Positions 46,590 through 57,682 of a stretch of DNA of 64,000 nucleotides are shown in pieces (positions within the stretch are counted from its first letter, which is position 1; every line of letters starts with the position of its first letter). The position numbers and the translations under genes are program-made. Where the stretch lies: the NCBI GenBank assembly GCA_029379385.1, contig CM055605.1:11319001-11383000 (forward strand), given 5' to 3'. The stretch comes from Quillaja saponaria (Eukaryota; Streptophyta; Magnoliopsida; Fabales; Quillajaceae). The notes below the pieces were generated by a model that saw only the letters and a list, made by a program, of their open reading frames with translations, was not told the DNA's origin and searched no databases.

Positions 46590-48309
46590 TAAGACATCCT
46601 CATTGAAACATTATGAGTCTTCCTTTTCGGATGAAAATTTAGATATTTCTAATGATAATTTTCTCAATTTAATCACTCCGGCTTCATATCAGAAATGGTA
46701 TATCCTAATTAAACTTATCATTAAAAAATCTTTTGTCTTGAAACAGTTGCTCTGTTTGATACAGGAGCAGATTCAAGCTGTATCCTAGAAGGACAAGTTC
46801 TAACAAAATTTTATGAAAAAACTTTTGAACGATTAACTTCGGCTAATAGTTCTGAAATCATAATCCATTACAAATGTTCTAATGTAATAATTGAAAATTC
46901 TCCTCTACAAATTTCAACGACATTTCTTCTTGCTAAGAATGTCACAAATCTAGTCATCCTAGGTACTTATTTTTTTAGGCAACTAGATCATTTTTTGGTT
47001 AACAAAGGAATATTCAAAGAAGTTATGGGTCAAACCGTTTCTTTCCCTTTCCTTAAAAAACCTACTTTTAGAGATCTCAATCTTATTGAAAATAAACAAT
47101 AACAAATCAATTTTCTTTCTGATGAAATTTCTTTAAAAAAAATAGAAAGTCAACACAATGATTCAATTATAAAAAACAAAATAAAAATTTTTGAAGAAAA
47201 AATTCAAATGCAAATCTGTTCTAATTTTTCGAATGCTTTATGGAAAAGAAAAAAACATATTGTATATCTCTCTTATGAAAAAAAATTTCATAAAAGACAA
47301 ATTCTTACAAAAGCTCGTCCAATACAAATGAATCAAGAAATGCTTGATTTCTGTCAAAAGAAAATTAGTGGTCTTCTTTCCAAAGGAATAATCCGCAAAA
47401 GTAAGAGTCCTTGGTCTTGTTCAGCTTTTTATGTAAACAAAAATACAGAAATTGAACATTGTACTTCTCGTCTAGTCATCAATTGTAAACCTCTCAATCA
47501 AGATCTTCAATAAATTAGGTATCCTATTCCTAACCAAAAAAATCTTCTCAATCGATTATACTCTACAAAACTATTTCCAAAATTTGATCTAAAATCAGGT
47601 TTTTGGCAAATTCAGATCAAAGAATATGACAGATACAAAACTGCATTTATAGTTCCTTTTGGTCAATACGAATGGAATGTAATACCTTTTGGATTAAAAA
47701 ATGCTCCTTCTAAATTTTAAAGAATCATGAAAGATATTTTTAATCCCTATATAAAATTTATCATTGTTTATATTGATGATGTTTTAATATTCTCACAAAA
47801 TATTGATGAACATTTCAAATATCTCAATATTTTATTTAATATTACAAAGAAAAATGGTTTGGCTGTTTCCATAACAAAATTCAATCTTTTCCAAATAACA
47901 GTAAGGTTTCTTGGTCACAATATTCACCACGGAACTATCACTCCAATTGATAGAGCTATTCAATTTGCTAACAAATTTCCTGATCAAATTATTGATAAAA
48001 CTCAGTTACAAAAATTTTTGGGTTAGCTCAATTATGTTTTTGATTTCTTTATAGGGGTTAGTAATCTTATCAAACCACTGCATGATAGATGAAAGATTAA
48101 TCTTCCTCCTTGGTCTGACATCCATACCAATATTATTAAGCAGATTAAGCTTCGGGTCAAGCATTTGCCATGTTTGTATCTTCCTGATCCTACAGCATTC
48201 AAAATTGTTGAAATAGATGCCTCAGACATTGGTTACAGTGGCATTCCTAAGCAATCCATTAATGGAAAATAGGATATCATTGCATATGCATCAAAATATT
48301 AGAATTTTA
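46590..48309 (+). pseudogene. Pararetroviral protease, reverse transcriptase and RNase H relic (provirus B)
   Basis: The aspartic protease active site is intact as DTGADSS (46758-46778). The reverse transcriptase follows: KARPIQMNQEMLDFCQKKI, GIIRKSKSPWSCSAFYVNK, RLVINCKPLNQ, FPKFDLKSGFWQIQI, FGQYEWNVIPFGLKNAPS. The catalytic box YIDD is intact (47769-47780), then LGHNIHHGTITPIDRAIQFA and KTQLQKFLG. RNase H begins with FKIVEIDASDIGYSGI and breaks off at the provirus end. In-frame stops lie after NQDLQ, after PSKF, after KFLG and in the RNase H part, so no full-length product is possible. The enzyme would have copied viral pregenomic RNA in capsids. Confidence 0.92.
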
Positions 48310-48463
48310 GGAAAGGAAATGCATGAAAAAGGGGAGGAGAAGTGGCAGTAATCCGTACTCTAATCTTGGGAAAGGGAATGTAGAAATTAAAAACATAAAG
48401 AAAATGTCATCGGTAGTATTTCAAATCAGAATTTTACAAAGAAATAATAGCTCTGGAGGAATA
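48310..48463 (-). mobile_element. Inverted leader fragment at the right edge of provirus B
   Basis: Reverse complement of 42567-42716 (RNase H stop region and leader) with scattered mismatches, from GGAAATGCATGAAAAAGGGG to ATAGCTCT. It lies between the permuted terminus of B and the right half of the LTR. It mirrors the inverted fragment at the left edge of provirus AC. Confidence 0.85.
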
Positions 48464-50073
48464 CCTAGGGAAGTTCTCAGACTAACTTTTTGAATTCTCT
48501 AAAATAAAAAAAAACTTGCTTGAATGAGAGATGCAACTTGGAGCTAGAAGAAACTTGGAGCAAGCCTTGTTCTTGCTATAGCAGGCCAGAGCTAAGAGCT
48601 GACTATGCTTTATTTTGCAGTCAAGTAAGGGAGGCAGCTCCTACACCCTCACTAACAACCAATCTAGCCATGGAAGCATAAAAGGATAGGAGCAGGATTT
48701 TCATTCCTTGCCTTGAACTTGCTAGTAGTTAGTGAATTTGTTTGGTGTTCAATTAGATCATGGGTTGGTTAATCTCTTTGTAGTTTTGGATATTTGATTA
48801 GTTATAACTAAAGATTAAGGAAAAAAGGTGAGTAATACTTTAAAATTAAAGAACTTATGGGATGATCTTATGATCATTGAAAAAGGATTCCTTTAAATTT
48901 AAGAGTATGAATATTAGATTTGTAAAGTTCAAGTTTTTAGTAATTAATTGATTGAAATTGAGTTGATGTTGAAAATTGGAGAGGTAGGATTAATATATAT
49001 TAACATGGGAAGGTAATACATGAATTAAAAGTTGGAATTTGAACTATGTTAATATTACATTATTTAAATTATTTTAATTATGTCTGATGGTTGAAATTGT
49101 TTGTGGTTGATAAGAGCTAATGAAATAATTTTTACTTTCGAAATTGAAATCCAGGTGCATCTATGATTATCTGATTTGATATTCTGATTTGAGATATTCT
49201 GATATGAGATATTCTAATTCTGATAAGTGTTTTAAAAGAATTGAGTGCTCAGCCCCAGTTGGATGGATTGTGTACGGATAACCTGTAGTGCGGGCACATA
49301 AATACCCGGTAGGGTGAGATATTTGTTGTGCGGCACTGAGTTACTTGGTTGGGTCTTTGTATGATTTGTGTGCTTTGCATGATTTGCTTGCTTTTATTGA
49401 ATTATACAGAGTGCTACTTGAATTGTGTTTGTTAAGTTTTATATTTTTCGTAACTGTATATGTGTAACCTTAGTGGTTTTGAAATTTATCATATGTTGAT
49501 ATTAATTGACTATATATTATATACATGTGTTTAGTGATGCTAGTATCTTTTGGGTATGTTTTTCCACTCACTGAGTTCATGGGACTCACCCCTCTTTTGT
49601 TGATATTTGTTTTAGTAACAGGAGGATTTCAGTATATTACTTCCCCAAGTCCATGACTTGCCGATAGAGTATAACAAGGTAATTCTTCAAAATCTCATAC
49701 TTGAAGCTAAATGATGAAAAATTTGTAATCATAATTAGGGTGTTGGGTTATTAAGAGTTGTCTGTATAAAAGTCAATTTGTTACTGTTTATGATATTAAC
49801 GGAGTGGAGCTCCTTGGATATGTTGTCTTTTGTTATCATTTAGTTGAATGCAATCAGGAATTTACATGTTAGTATTTTAGGCATGTTCCACATTGCAGGG
49901 AACCTCTGTACTTAATAGCAAGTCTATGTTTTTAATTTAATTTAGTAAAGTTTTTCTCAATTTTAAATATAATTATTCAAGAGTCATATGTGTTCAGTTA
50001 TGGTAAAGTTAGGGTTACGGAAGTTTGGTTATCCATTATTCTAGCCAGTCGTGCCTTCGTGTGAGGTGTGACA
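48464..50073. repeat. Solo LTR, right part
   Basis: 1.6 kb of non-coding sequence ending GAGGTGTGACA. It is collinear with the end of the long LTR at about 21500-22570: GTTTGTG-TTGATAAG, GAGT-CTCAGCCC, CTACCCGGT/ATACCCGGT, CCACTCACT-A-TCATGGGACT, GTAACAGG-GGATTTC, GGTTACGGAAGT. Total LTR length with the left part is about 1.9 kb, shorter than its relative at 14862. No internal region of the retroelement is present. Confidence 0.85.
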
Positions 50074-50078
50074 ACTTT
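50074..50078. repeat. Target-site duplication ACTTT (right)
   Basis: Identical to 41960-41964; it marks the return to provirus AC. Confidence 0.85.
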
Positions 50079-52464
50079 TGGCTTAGCATGATAGTCTTCT
50101 AACTATTGAAGATTCTTCTACCAAGATATTAACCAAATCCAAATTGATGAAGTTTCCTCAAAGCTTCTCAAGAAACTCTTGATGTAATGTATTAACAAGA
50201 AAACAAGATCTTCTTTTCAAAGTCATAACTAGCCTTCCAAATGATGAAAATAAGAAGAATTACCTATAAAAACTCAAAGAAACATTGGATACACCAGAAA
50301 AATCAAGTAAGCCTCCTCACAATCTTCCTACTGTCACAAATTCCTTTAATCTTAAAAATGTTTTATCCAGATTTAATTAAGAAAAAAAACCTATTACTCT
50401 TCAAGATCTTCAACATGAAGTTTCAAATTTAAAAACTGAAGTTAAGACTCTTAAAATTCAGCAACAAGAAACCTATTCAGCTATTGCAATCTTCAAAAAG
50501 ACAAGAAATAGCTATCTTCAAAAAATTCTTTTGCATCCTCTTCGAACAACAATCCAGTTAAATTTTCTGAAGAAAGTTTTCTCAATCTAATTACTCGTGT
50601 TTCTTATAAAAAATGGTATATCCCAATCAAACTTGTTATAGACACAACTTTTGTCCTTGAAACATTTACTCTATTTGACATTGGTGCAGACTCCAATTAC
50701 ATCCTAGAAGGACAAATCTCTACAAAATATTATGAAAAAACCTCTAAAAGATTAACTTATGCCAATGGTTCTTAAATCATAATCTATTACAAATATTCCA
50801 ATATTATTATTGATAATTCATCCTTACAAATAACAATAACCTTTCATCTGACAAATATTTTTCCAATCTAGTCATCTTAGGATATGATTTTATTTATCAA
50901 TTAGAACCTTTCTATGTTAATGAAGGTATAAACAAATAAGTCATGGTCGAAATTGTAATTTTCCAATTTCTTAAAAATCCGTTTTTAGAAACCTCAATCT
51001 TATTCAAAACAAACAAAAAAAAATTAATTATCTTTCTGATAAAATATCTTTCAAAATAATTGAAAATCAATTTACTGATTCTGTCATAAAAAACAAAATC
51101 ACAAATTTTGAAGAAAAAATTCAATAATAAATATGTTATGAGCTTGCCAATGCCTTCTGGAACTGAAAGCAACATGTGGTAGATCTTCCTTATGAAAAAA
51201 AATTTCATTAAAAACATATTCCTACAAAAGCTCGTTCAATCCAGATGAATCAAGAAAAACTTGAATTCTGCCAAAAAGAAATCAATGATATTCTTTCCAA
51301 AGGAATTCTGCAAGAGCAAGAGTCCTTGGTTCTATTTTTTATGTCAATAAAAATGCCGAAATCGAATGAGGTACTCCTTGTATGGTTATCAATTATAAAC
51401 CTCTCAATCAAGCTCTCTAATGGATTATGTATTATATTCCCAATAAGAAAGATCTTCTCAATCGTTTATACTCTTACAAAATATTTTTAAAATTTGATAT
51501 GAAATCTGGTTTTAGGCAAATACAAATAAAAGAAATTGACAGATAGAAAATAATGTTTACTGTTCATTTTGGACAGTATGAATGGAATGTCATGCATTTT
51601 GGCCTGAAAAATGCACTCTCTGAATTTCAGAGAATAATGAATAATATTTTCAATTCTTATACAAAATTTATCATTGTCTACATTGATAATGTTTTAATCT
51701 TTTCTCAAAATATAGATGAACATTTCAAACATCTCAATATTTTCTTTAATATTACAAAAAGAATAGCTTAGCTTAGTTCATAACTAAATTCAACATTTTT
51801 CAAATAACAATCAGGTTTATTGGCCACAATATTCACCATGGAACCATCACTCCAATTGATAAGGCTGTTCAGTTTGCTGATAAATTCTCTAATTATATTA
51901 TAAACAAAACTCAATTACAAAGATTTCTTAGATGTCTTAATTATGTCTTTGATTTATTCTCAGGAGTCAACAATCTTATCAAACTTTTGCATGATAGACT
52001 AAAAACTAATCCTCCTTCTTGGTCTGATATTCATAATAATATTGCTCGACATATCAAGTTGAGAGTCAAACAACTCCCATTCTTGTATCTCCCAAATGAG
52101 CAAGCTTTCAAAATTGTTGAAACTGATGCCTCAAATATAGGTTATAGTGGCATTTTCAAACAGTCCATTCATAGAAAACAACATATCATTGTATATGGAT
52201 CAAAACACTGAAATTATACATAATAAAATTATTCCACCATCAAAAAAGAAATTTTAGCAATTGTTTTATGTATTTCAAAATTTCAATGTGATTTACTTAA
52301 TCAAAAAAATTTGGTCAAAGTAGATTGCAAATCTTACATCAAAGCATATTTTTGCCCAATGGCAAGCAATCTTATTTGCTTTTGATTTTGACGTTGAGTA
52401 TATCAAAGAAAGCTCCAATCCCATACCCGATTATCTTACTCTTAAATTTTTGCGAGGAAAATAA
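50079..52464 (+). pseudogene. Pararetroviral protease, reverse transcriptase and RNase H relic (provirus AC)
   Basis: Collinear with 46130-48309 of provirus B plus the RNase H end. The protease site is altered to DIGADSN (50677-50697). RT blocks include NQEKLEFCQKEINDILSKGI, FGQYEWNVMHFGLKNA and FHHGTI-type sequence. The catalytic box reads YIDN (51679-51690), so the second catalytic aspartate is lost. RNase H shows FKIVETDASNIGYSGIFKQ and continues past a small deletion near 52335 to IPDYLT and a stop at 52462-52464. Several stops and frameshifts. The stop sits four bases before the ORF2 ATG. Confidence 0.92.
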
Positions 52465-52468
52465 CACC

Positions 52469-53840
52469 ATGCCTTAGAAAAAGAAATTGAGCCTCAAATA
52501 AGCCAAAAACCAAAAACCAAAATCCTAGTCTAACAAAGATGAACCTTTCGGTTCTTCAACCAATTTCACCCAAAAATAATCAAATGAGTCATATATCTTC
52601 CCAATAGAAACCCTATTAGGAATCCAGGCCCAACTCCAAACATAAAACCCCTTTACTTTTACAAAAAAGACATGGGCAGACATTGCCGATAAAGAAGAGG
52701 CCAAATTAATAGCTCTTCCCAACTTAAAATATATCATCAATCTTAATTCCCATGAACTTTGCAGACTATCAATCAACTTACACAGTCCGTCACAACAGTT
52801 CCTTCAACAAGTAAGACTCTTATCTCTAATCTTACTCCAATCTCTTCTAAAAATTACAGACATCTTAAGCTCCAATTGACACACTTCAAACCATTCTTCA
52901 AATGGAACCTGAATTTTGGGTAAACAGTCACCAATTTGTCCATCACAAAGTTTTCCCACAAAATTGGCATTTTTCGCCTTCAAATCCATCACAAACCCAG
53001 AAATTTTATGAATTTATTTTGGTTGATAGCAATTATGTTGCTATCAAACATTATAAGTCAAAAACAGATGCTAATTTAATAATATATTCCACCATCCAAA
53101 TACTAAAAATCCTTAGCCTATCAAAATGGAAAAATGACAATTTAAAACATCGAAAATTCTCTTAACCTTTTGATCCAATCTGTTATAATTACTAGGATTA
53201 TCAAGAAGCTTGGTATAAAACCTTTTACTTCCAAAATAAAAGCTATAAGCATTCTTGGCTCATTTACTTCAAAAATCATGTCCAATATAAATTTTCTCAT
53301 TGGTTCACCCGATAGTGGAGTTTACATGGTCCATGTAAAAACATTCTTCCAAATGAAGTTACATAAAGATTATTTTACTTCAACAAACACTTCAACCTAC
53401 ATGATCACATTCTAATCCTATTACATTTTTTCTCAAAATTTGCTTTAGCTTGGGTTTATGCTTGGAGAAAAATAATTGTGGGCAAAAGGCCTATGTTTCT
53501 CCCAACACCATCCTCAATTCCTTAATAAAGCACTTCTAGAAGTCACAAAATTCTTGCAACAGAAATCCTAAATTTCTGCTAAACTGGCTTCTAGTTCAAC
53601 TCACCAGGAGTATATTCAACATCTCAAAGAAATAGTTCAACTATTCCAAAATTATGATGAAGCTTCTTCAACAATCCCAAAAAATGAAAAAAATGTCAGT
53701 TTCCGGTTCTTTTTCTAGAGCTTCAGGAAATGGTTCACCTAACTTCGCACAATTAAATGAAGATGATTGCTACAACATCAACCTTGTAGATAATTTAAGC
53801 AATTCTCTACAAAAAAAAAAAATAATAATAATTACTATTC
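52469..53840 (+). pseudogene. Florendovirus-like ORF2 relic (provirus AC only)
   Basis: ATG at 52469, four bases after the ORF1 stop; its third codon is TAG. Downstream frames give KTWADIADKEEAKLIALPN, a WHFSPSNPSQTQKFYEF segment (about 52965-53015), AWYKTFYFQNKSYKHSWLIYF (about 53200-53275), ILLHFFSKFALAWVYAWRKI (about 53415-53480), then a Ser-rich tail. The AWYK..SWLIYF and FSKFALAW stretches are characteristic of the second ORF of florendovirus-type genomes, whose function is unknown. The frame is broken by numerous stops. Provirus B has no equivalent. Confidence 0.7.
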
Positions 53841-53871
53841 ATAATTACTGTTCAAGATTGATGTCGGCAGA

Positions 53872-53950
53872 ACACTGTAGTTGATCACTGTAGCAAGCTG
53901 TGGCAGATTACTATTCACTATAGCGGGCACTATAGTAGTTACTGTAGCAA
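53872..53950 (+). promoter_or_regulatory. Repeated ACTGTAG/ACTATAG cluster, putative viral promoter region
   Basis: At least five copies of CACTGTAG, CACTATAG or ACTGTAGCAA lie within 80 bp, just after ORF2 and before the duplicated 180-bp block. The position matches the intergenic promoter of caulimovirids. The motif's role is inference; no bound factor can be named. Confidence 0.45.
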
Positions 53951-54010
53951 ATAAAAAAAATAAATAAAGAATCTCAAAATTTGTAAATTTGGGGAGAGTT
54001 ATTATCTCAT

Positions 54011-54370
54011 TCAACACACACTTAGTTTGAGCTCTTGTATAGAGTTTAGAGAAACCTACTAGGTAACCCTTGTCGAGCTTTCTTTCTTGACCTTATGATC
54101 TTGTAGTTACAAACTTTTAATCTTTAATATTATTTCAATAACAATTTACATCTTGCATTCCGTCTCCTTAATTTATGGTGCAGACTACCGTCAACACACA
54201 CTTAGTTTGAGCTCTTATATAGAGTTTATAGAAACCTACTAGGTAACCCCTGTGGAGCTTTCTTTCTTGACCCTATGATCTTGTAGTTACAAACTTTAAA
54301 TCTTTAATATTATTTCAATGACAATATACATCTTGCATTCCCTCTCCCTAATTTATGGTGCAGACTACCG
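54011..54370 (+). repeat. Tandem duplication, two 180-bp units in the viral intergenic region
   Basis: Units 54011-54190 and 54191-54370 both start TCAACACACACTTAGTTTGA (unit 2 at 54191) and end GGTGCAGACTACCG. They differ at few positions. Each contains a TATAGAGTTTA word and the CTTTCTTGACC...GATCTTGTAG block. This is probably the region around the viral transcription start/leader, duplicated in this copy only. Confidence 0.93.
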
Positions 54371-54389
54371 CCACTTTACTTTCAATTTT

Positions 54390-54726
54390 GTAGGCAAGGA
54401 GAATTGAACCAAAGACTACTTAGTAAGTATTTGTGTAAATTACCAACAAACTAAATAACAATTTATGTTAGTTTTTTGTATATAAATATATTTTATTATA
54501 AATTTATATATAAATAATAAAAAAATTATTAAATAACATTAGACAAGCCAGCTCAAGAGCTCGTAGGCTGTGCTTTGGAAAGATTGAGCTCGGCTCATTT
54601 TACTAAACGAGCTCAAAATAAAGCTCAAGATCAGCTTTTAAAAAAAATGAGTCGAGCTTGATCTGAGCCCTTAACGAGTAGCTCACGAGCTGTTCATAAT
54701 CTAGTTCAGCTCATTACCACCCGTAG
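54390..54726. mobile_element. GAGCTCG-family element inserted in the provirus AC leader
   Basis: Inverse in orientation to 10797-11232: read on the minus strand it starts CTACGGGTGGTAATGAGCTG and passes GAGCTCG-rich blocks, an AT-rich core and a GTTCAATTCTCCTTGCCTAC end. Viral leader sequence resumes right after it (TCCTATTGCTCCCTACTTCACT, matching 42803-42830), so it is a secondary insertion. Exact left end and target duplication are uncertain. Confidence 0.7.
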
Positions 54727-54790
54727 TCCTATTGCTCCCTACTTCACTATTCCCATGATCTTCCTCAGCTCTTAGGGGACCTCTCCAATA
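54727..54790 (+). other. Right terminus of provirus AC (leader remnant)
   Basis: Matches 42803-42860 of provirus B and stops about 20 bp short of where the primer-binding site lies there. It marks the right boundary of provirus AC. Confidence 0.8.
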
Positions 54791-54839
54791 CGTACTTAAT
54801 TAACTAGGAGTTTGATTAAGAAAAGTCACAACCTTTTCT

Positions 54840-56700
54840 ATGGAAAATATGGATGCATAAGAGATATTTGTAAACCTGAAAGTAATATATATATATATAT
54901 ACTTAACATTATCTACTCACAAATCATGCCAAACTAAACAGTTCCAAATCTTAACGATCAAATGGTACCAAATGAAGGAGTTGCTCTCCAAAGAATATAT
55001 CCTAGAATAAGGCTTACAAAATCACTTACTAAATTTATTAGAAAGAATAAAAAAAAAAAAAATTTAAGTAATCTTAACCAAACCATAGTTCTAGTACCAA
55101 ACTAGTTATAATCAACCAACTTTTCATCTCCAAGAAAAGTTAGAGTTTCTAGCATTAGTCTACAGAACCAAATAAAAAAAAATACTCATTTTATACATGT
55201 AGGAACCAAAAGCTCAAGCTTTCGCAAATCATCAAAATAAACTCACTTTTTTTGGAAATGTCATTTATATTCTCTAAATATGAGCATTACAACAAAATTA
55301 AGAAGATTACTATTCACATTAATTAGAAATAGGATAATTTAGTAATTTGAAGAAAATAATCCTAGAGTCAAAATTAAATTCAAAATACACTTTTAAAGAC
55401 ATATAAAAAATAAATCCTTAAATTAATTTATGAGTAAAAATTTAAAATCTAACATGAAAATTTTCTAGACAAGTTTGGTACCCATGAATGACCATTTTAT
55501 TTTAGGCACAATTCCATGGAATGGTCATTCTTTCATTTGGTAAATATTTAGTATCGGAATGCTCATTCTATTATACACTTTATATTCCATAAAAGTAGGA
55601 ATCAACAAACCACATAAGGGGTGATATTTTTCATCTCTAATTCTAAAGAATCAGTTGATTTCAATCAAATAACAAAAATATTATCCTAAATATCACATAA
55701 AATAAATTATTAAATAAATAATTATAAATAATATAAAATATTAATAAATAAATAATTTTCCAATTAATATTGTAAATAAATAATAAAATATTTAATCAAT
55801 ATTAGTAATAAATAAATAAGCTAAATATTAAATCATTTTATTCTATTCAAATGATAAAAATAAATAAAAATCCATATACATAAATATAATATAAAAATAA
55901 TATAATTATAAATAATTAATTAGTTAAAATAAAATAAAATAGCTATACATAAATAAATAATAATAAATCCGTTCAATGTAGTCAAATTATAAAAATACTC
56001 TTATATCACATTAAATGATATAAATATAATTTAAGAAAACAAATAATATAATTATAGATAAATAAATAATTACTCTAAAATAAATTATGAAATAAAAAAT
56101 GTTATCTAAATAAATAAAAATAAAATAAATGAAATAAATAAAATTAGTCAACTAATTTTAAAATAAAATAAAAATATTAATAAGTAACTAAAATATAATT
56201 ACTAAATAAAGTAAAAGTATAAAAAATAATAAAAAGAATACATAAAAAACTCAATAAAAAATATTAAATAAAAATAATATATAATATAATAAAAAACTAA
56301 CAAAAATATACATTTCACAAACTAAGTTAATTTTATTACTTTGTAAATTATCTATTTAGGCATATGTTTGTTATTTTAGCATAATTTTTATATCCTATAA
56401 TTATGGAAAATTATATATCTAATAAGGAAATAGAATAGAATGATTATTTCTTATTAACTCTACCAACCAATAGAAAGAATCCTTCTATTCTACCAAAGTA
56501 TAATAGAATTTGATTCTCATTCCCTTTCACATTCTTATTTAAATTCAATAAAAATCATTCATGCATATCAAATTAGCTACAAGAAAATATATTATTAATT
56601 AGGCATCATGCCTACTTACTTAAGTGAGCTTTAGAGTAGTAAAAAACCCAAAAACTCCTAATTTAAGAGGTTTGCATAACTAATTTCATAGCTGCAATTT
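54840..56700. repeat. Dispersed repeat, copy 2, with AT low-complexity insertion
   Basis: 54840-55440 and 56600-56700 match 9840-10400 and 10500-10600 in order. Between them, about 55670-56330 is a low-complexity block of AAATAAATA/ATAAAAT words with almost no G or C, absent from copy 1. No ORF is present. Confidence 0.65.
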
Positions 56701-57682
56701 TGAATATGTAAACAACAGAAACGTGATATGAAAGAGTAAGAAAAAAAAGGAGAAAGTTGGTAGTTTTGGAAGTCGGAGTGCAAAGAAAACGGTGAAATGG
56801 GCAATAGAATGGAGAGCTTGCTCTCCAATTGTGCTGGCCCCAAGAGAGGGAGGGAGGATTCTTCAGGGCTCGGGTGGAATGGGGAAGAAATTATATGGGA
56901 GGTCAATTTCTGCCCAAAAAAAAAAAAATACAAAATATTAGTAAATAAATAGATAAGGGAGGCACACAAATTACCCTCCTTAGTTTCTTTTGTCTCTAGT
57001 GAATAGAGTTTTGATTTTTATTTTTTTTTGACATATATAATTGTCAAAATGGAATCTCTGAGACCACTATAATTCTTTAATAAATCACTAAACATATTCT
57101 TTGATAATCACACGCGTAAGACAAGAGGGAAAGAAAATAACGTCTTTGCATATTTCCTTTATCAATTAGATTAATAATCATTACAATCAATTTACGTATT
57201 TCGCTCGCTCCCACGTGTTTTCCACTTACGTGGCAACTCTTATTTTTCTATTATTCTAAAGTAGTTATCAACTCTATTTTCTTAATAACTATGCACATCA
57301 TTGTTACTCACATACTAATTCTTCTTTTTTCTTATAAATAACACTAAAAAATTGAAAGTGATCACTTTATAATTGTTAGGAAAATTATGTCGCATATGTG
57401 AAAACACGTGCTAAGACACGAGCATGTGGCTAGTATAACTAAATGTTAACTAATTATTGACTCAACTCTGGGTTGCTATTAGTGAATCATAAAATATTTT
57501 GTCTTCTACAGCTTACAATCAAACTCAATTTAATTCCATGAAACCCCAATTAGAATCTCAATTTAATTCGGACAGTACTAGAGTCTAATGTAAGCTCATA
57601 ATATTAGTATACTCCAATATCCCACTTAATAATCAATCAATTTCTTGATAGAAGATGTCTTGTGAAATATAATTTCAATAAG
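56700..57682. other. Intergenic stretch with a partial duplicate of 60040-60130
   Basis: No gene. Short blocks (ATTACAATCAATTTACGTATTT at 57180-57201, split as two words, and AACTAATTATTGAC near 57450) recur at about 60050 and 60127. This points to a duplication relating 57160-57600 with 60040-60140. A CATAATATTAGTATACTCC unit at about 57597 is the first of three copies of the loop repeat described at 58133-58319. Confidence 0.55.

Larger units (their letters stand above)
42251..48463 (+). mobile_element. Endogenous caulimovirid provirus B, circularly permuted, inserted in the solo LTR
   Basis: It starts inside RNase H (GTGGCATTC at 42251), runs through RNase H end, leader with tRNA primer site, movement protein, coat, protease, RT and back to the same RNase H point at 48238-48309. 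The terminal redundancy is therefore about 70 bp. An inverted viral fragment (48310-48463) closes it. The junctions abut the two halves of the LTR. The whole is about 6.2 kb and has no ORF2 between RNase H and the leader, unlike provirus AC. One circular genome opened within RNase H and joined into the LTR explains the order. Stops and frameshifts are scattered throughout. Confidence 0.88.
38840..54790 (+). mobile_element. Endogenous caulimovirid provirus AC (florendovirus-like), split by a solo LTR and provirus B
   Basis: The left part (38840-41964) holds leader, movement protein and coat region. The right part (50074-54790) holds protease, reverse transcriptase, RNase H, ORF2 and the intergenic/leader region. 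The two halves join cleanly across the LTR insertion: the sequence at the break, GATGAAGGACTTT then GGCTTAG..ATAGTCTTCTAA, is continuous in provirus B at about 46110-46150. ORF1 order MP-CP-protease-RT-RNase H with a second ORF downstream fits Florendovirus, an endogenous caulimovirid genus of flowering plants. The provirus starts just after, and ends about 20 bp before, the position of the tRNA primer site in copy B. All ORFs are broken by stops and frameshifts. Confidence 0.88.

Noticed and set aside
41965..48464. Tandem head-to-tail array of three pararetroviral copies
   Set aside because: First impression only: the left and right copies are halves of one provirus, as shown by the matching ACTTT duplications and the LTR halves between them.
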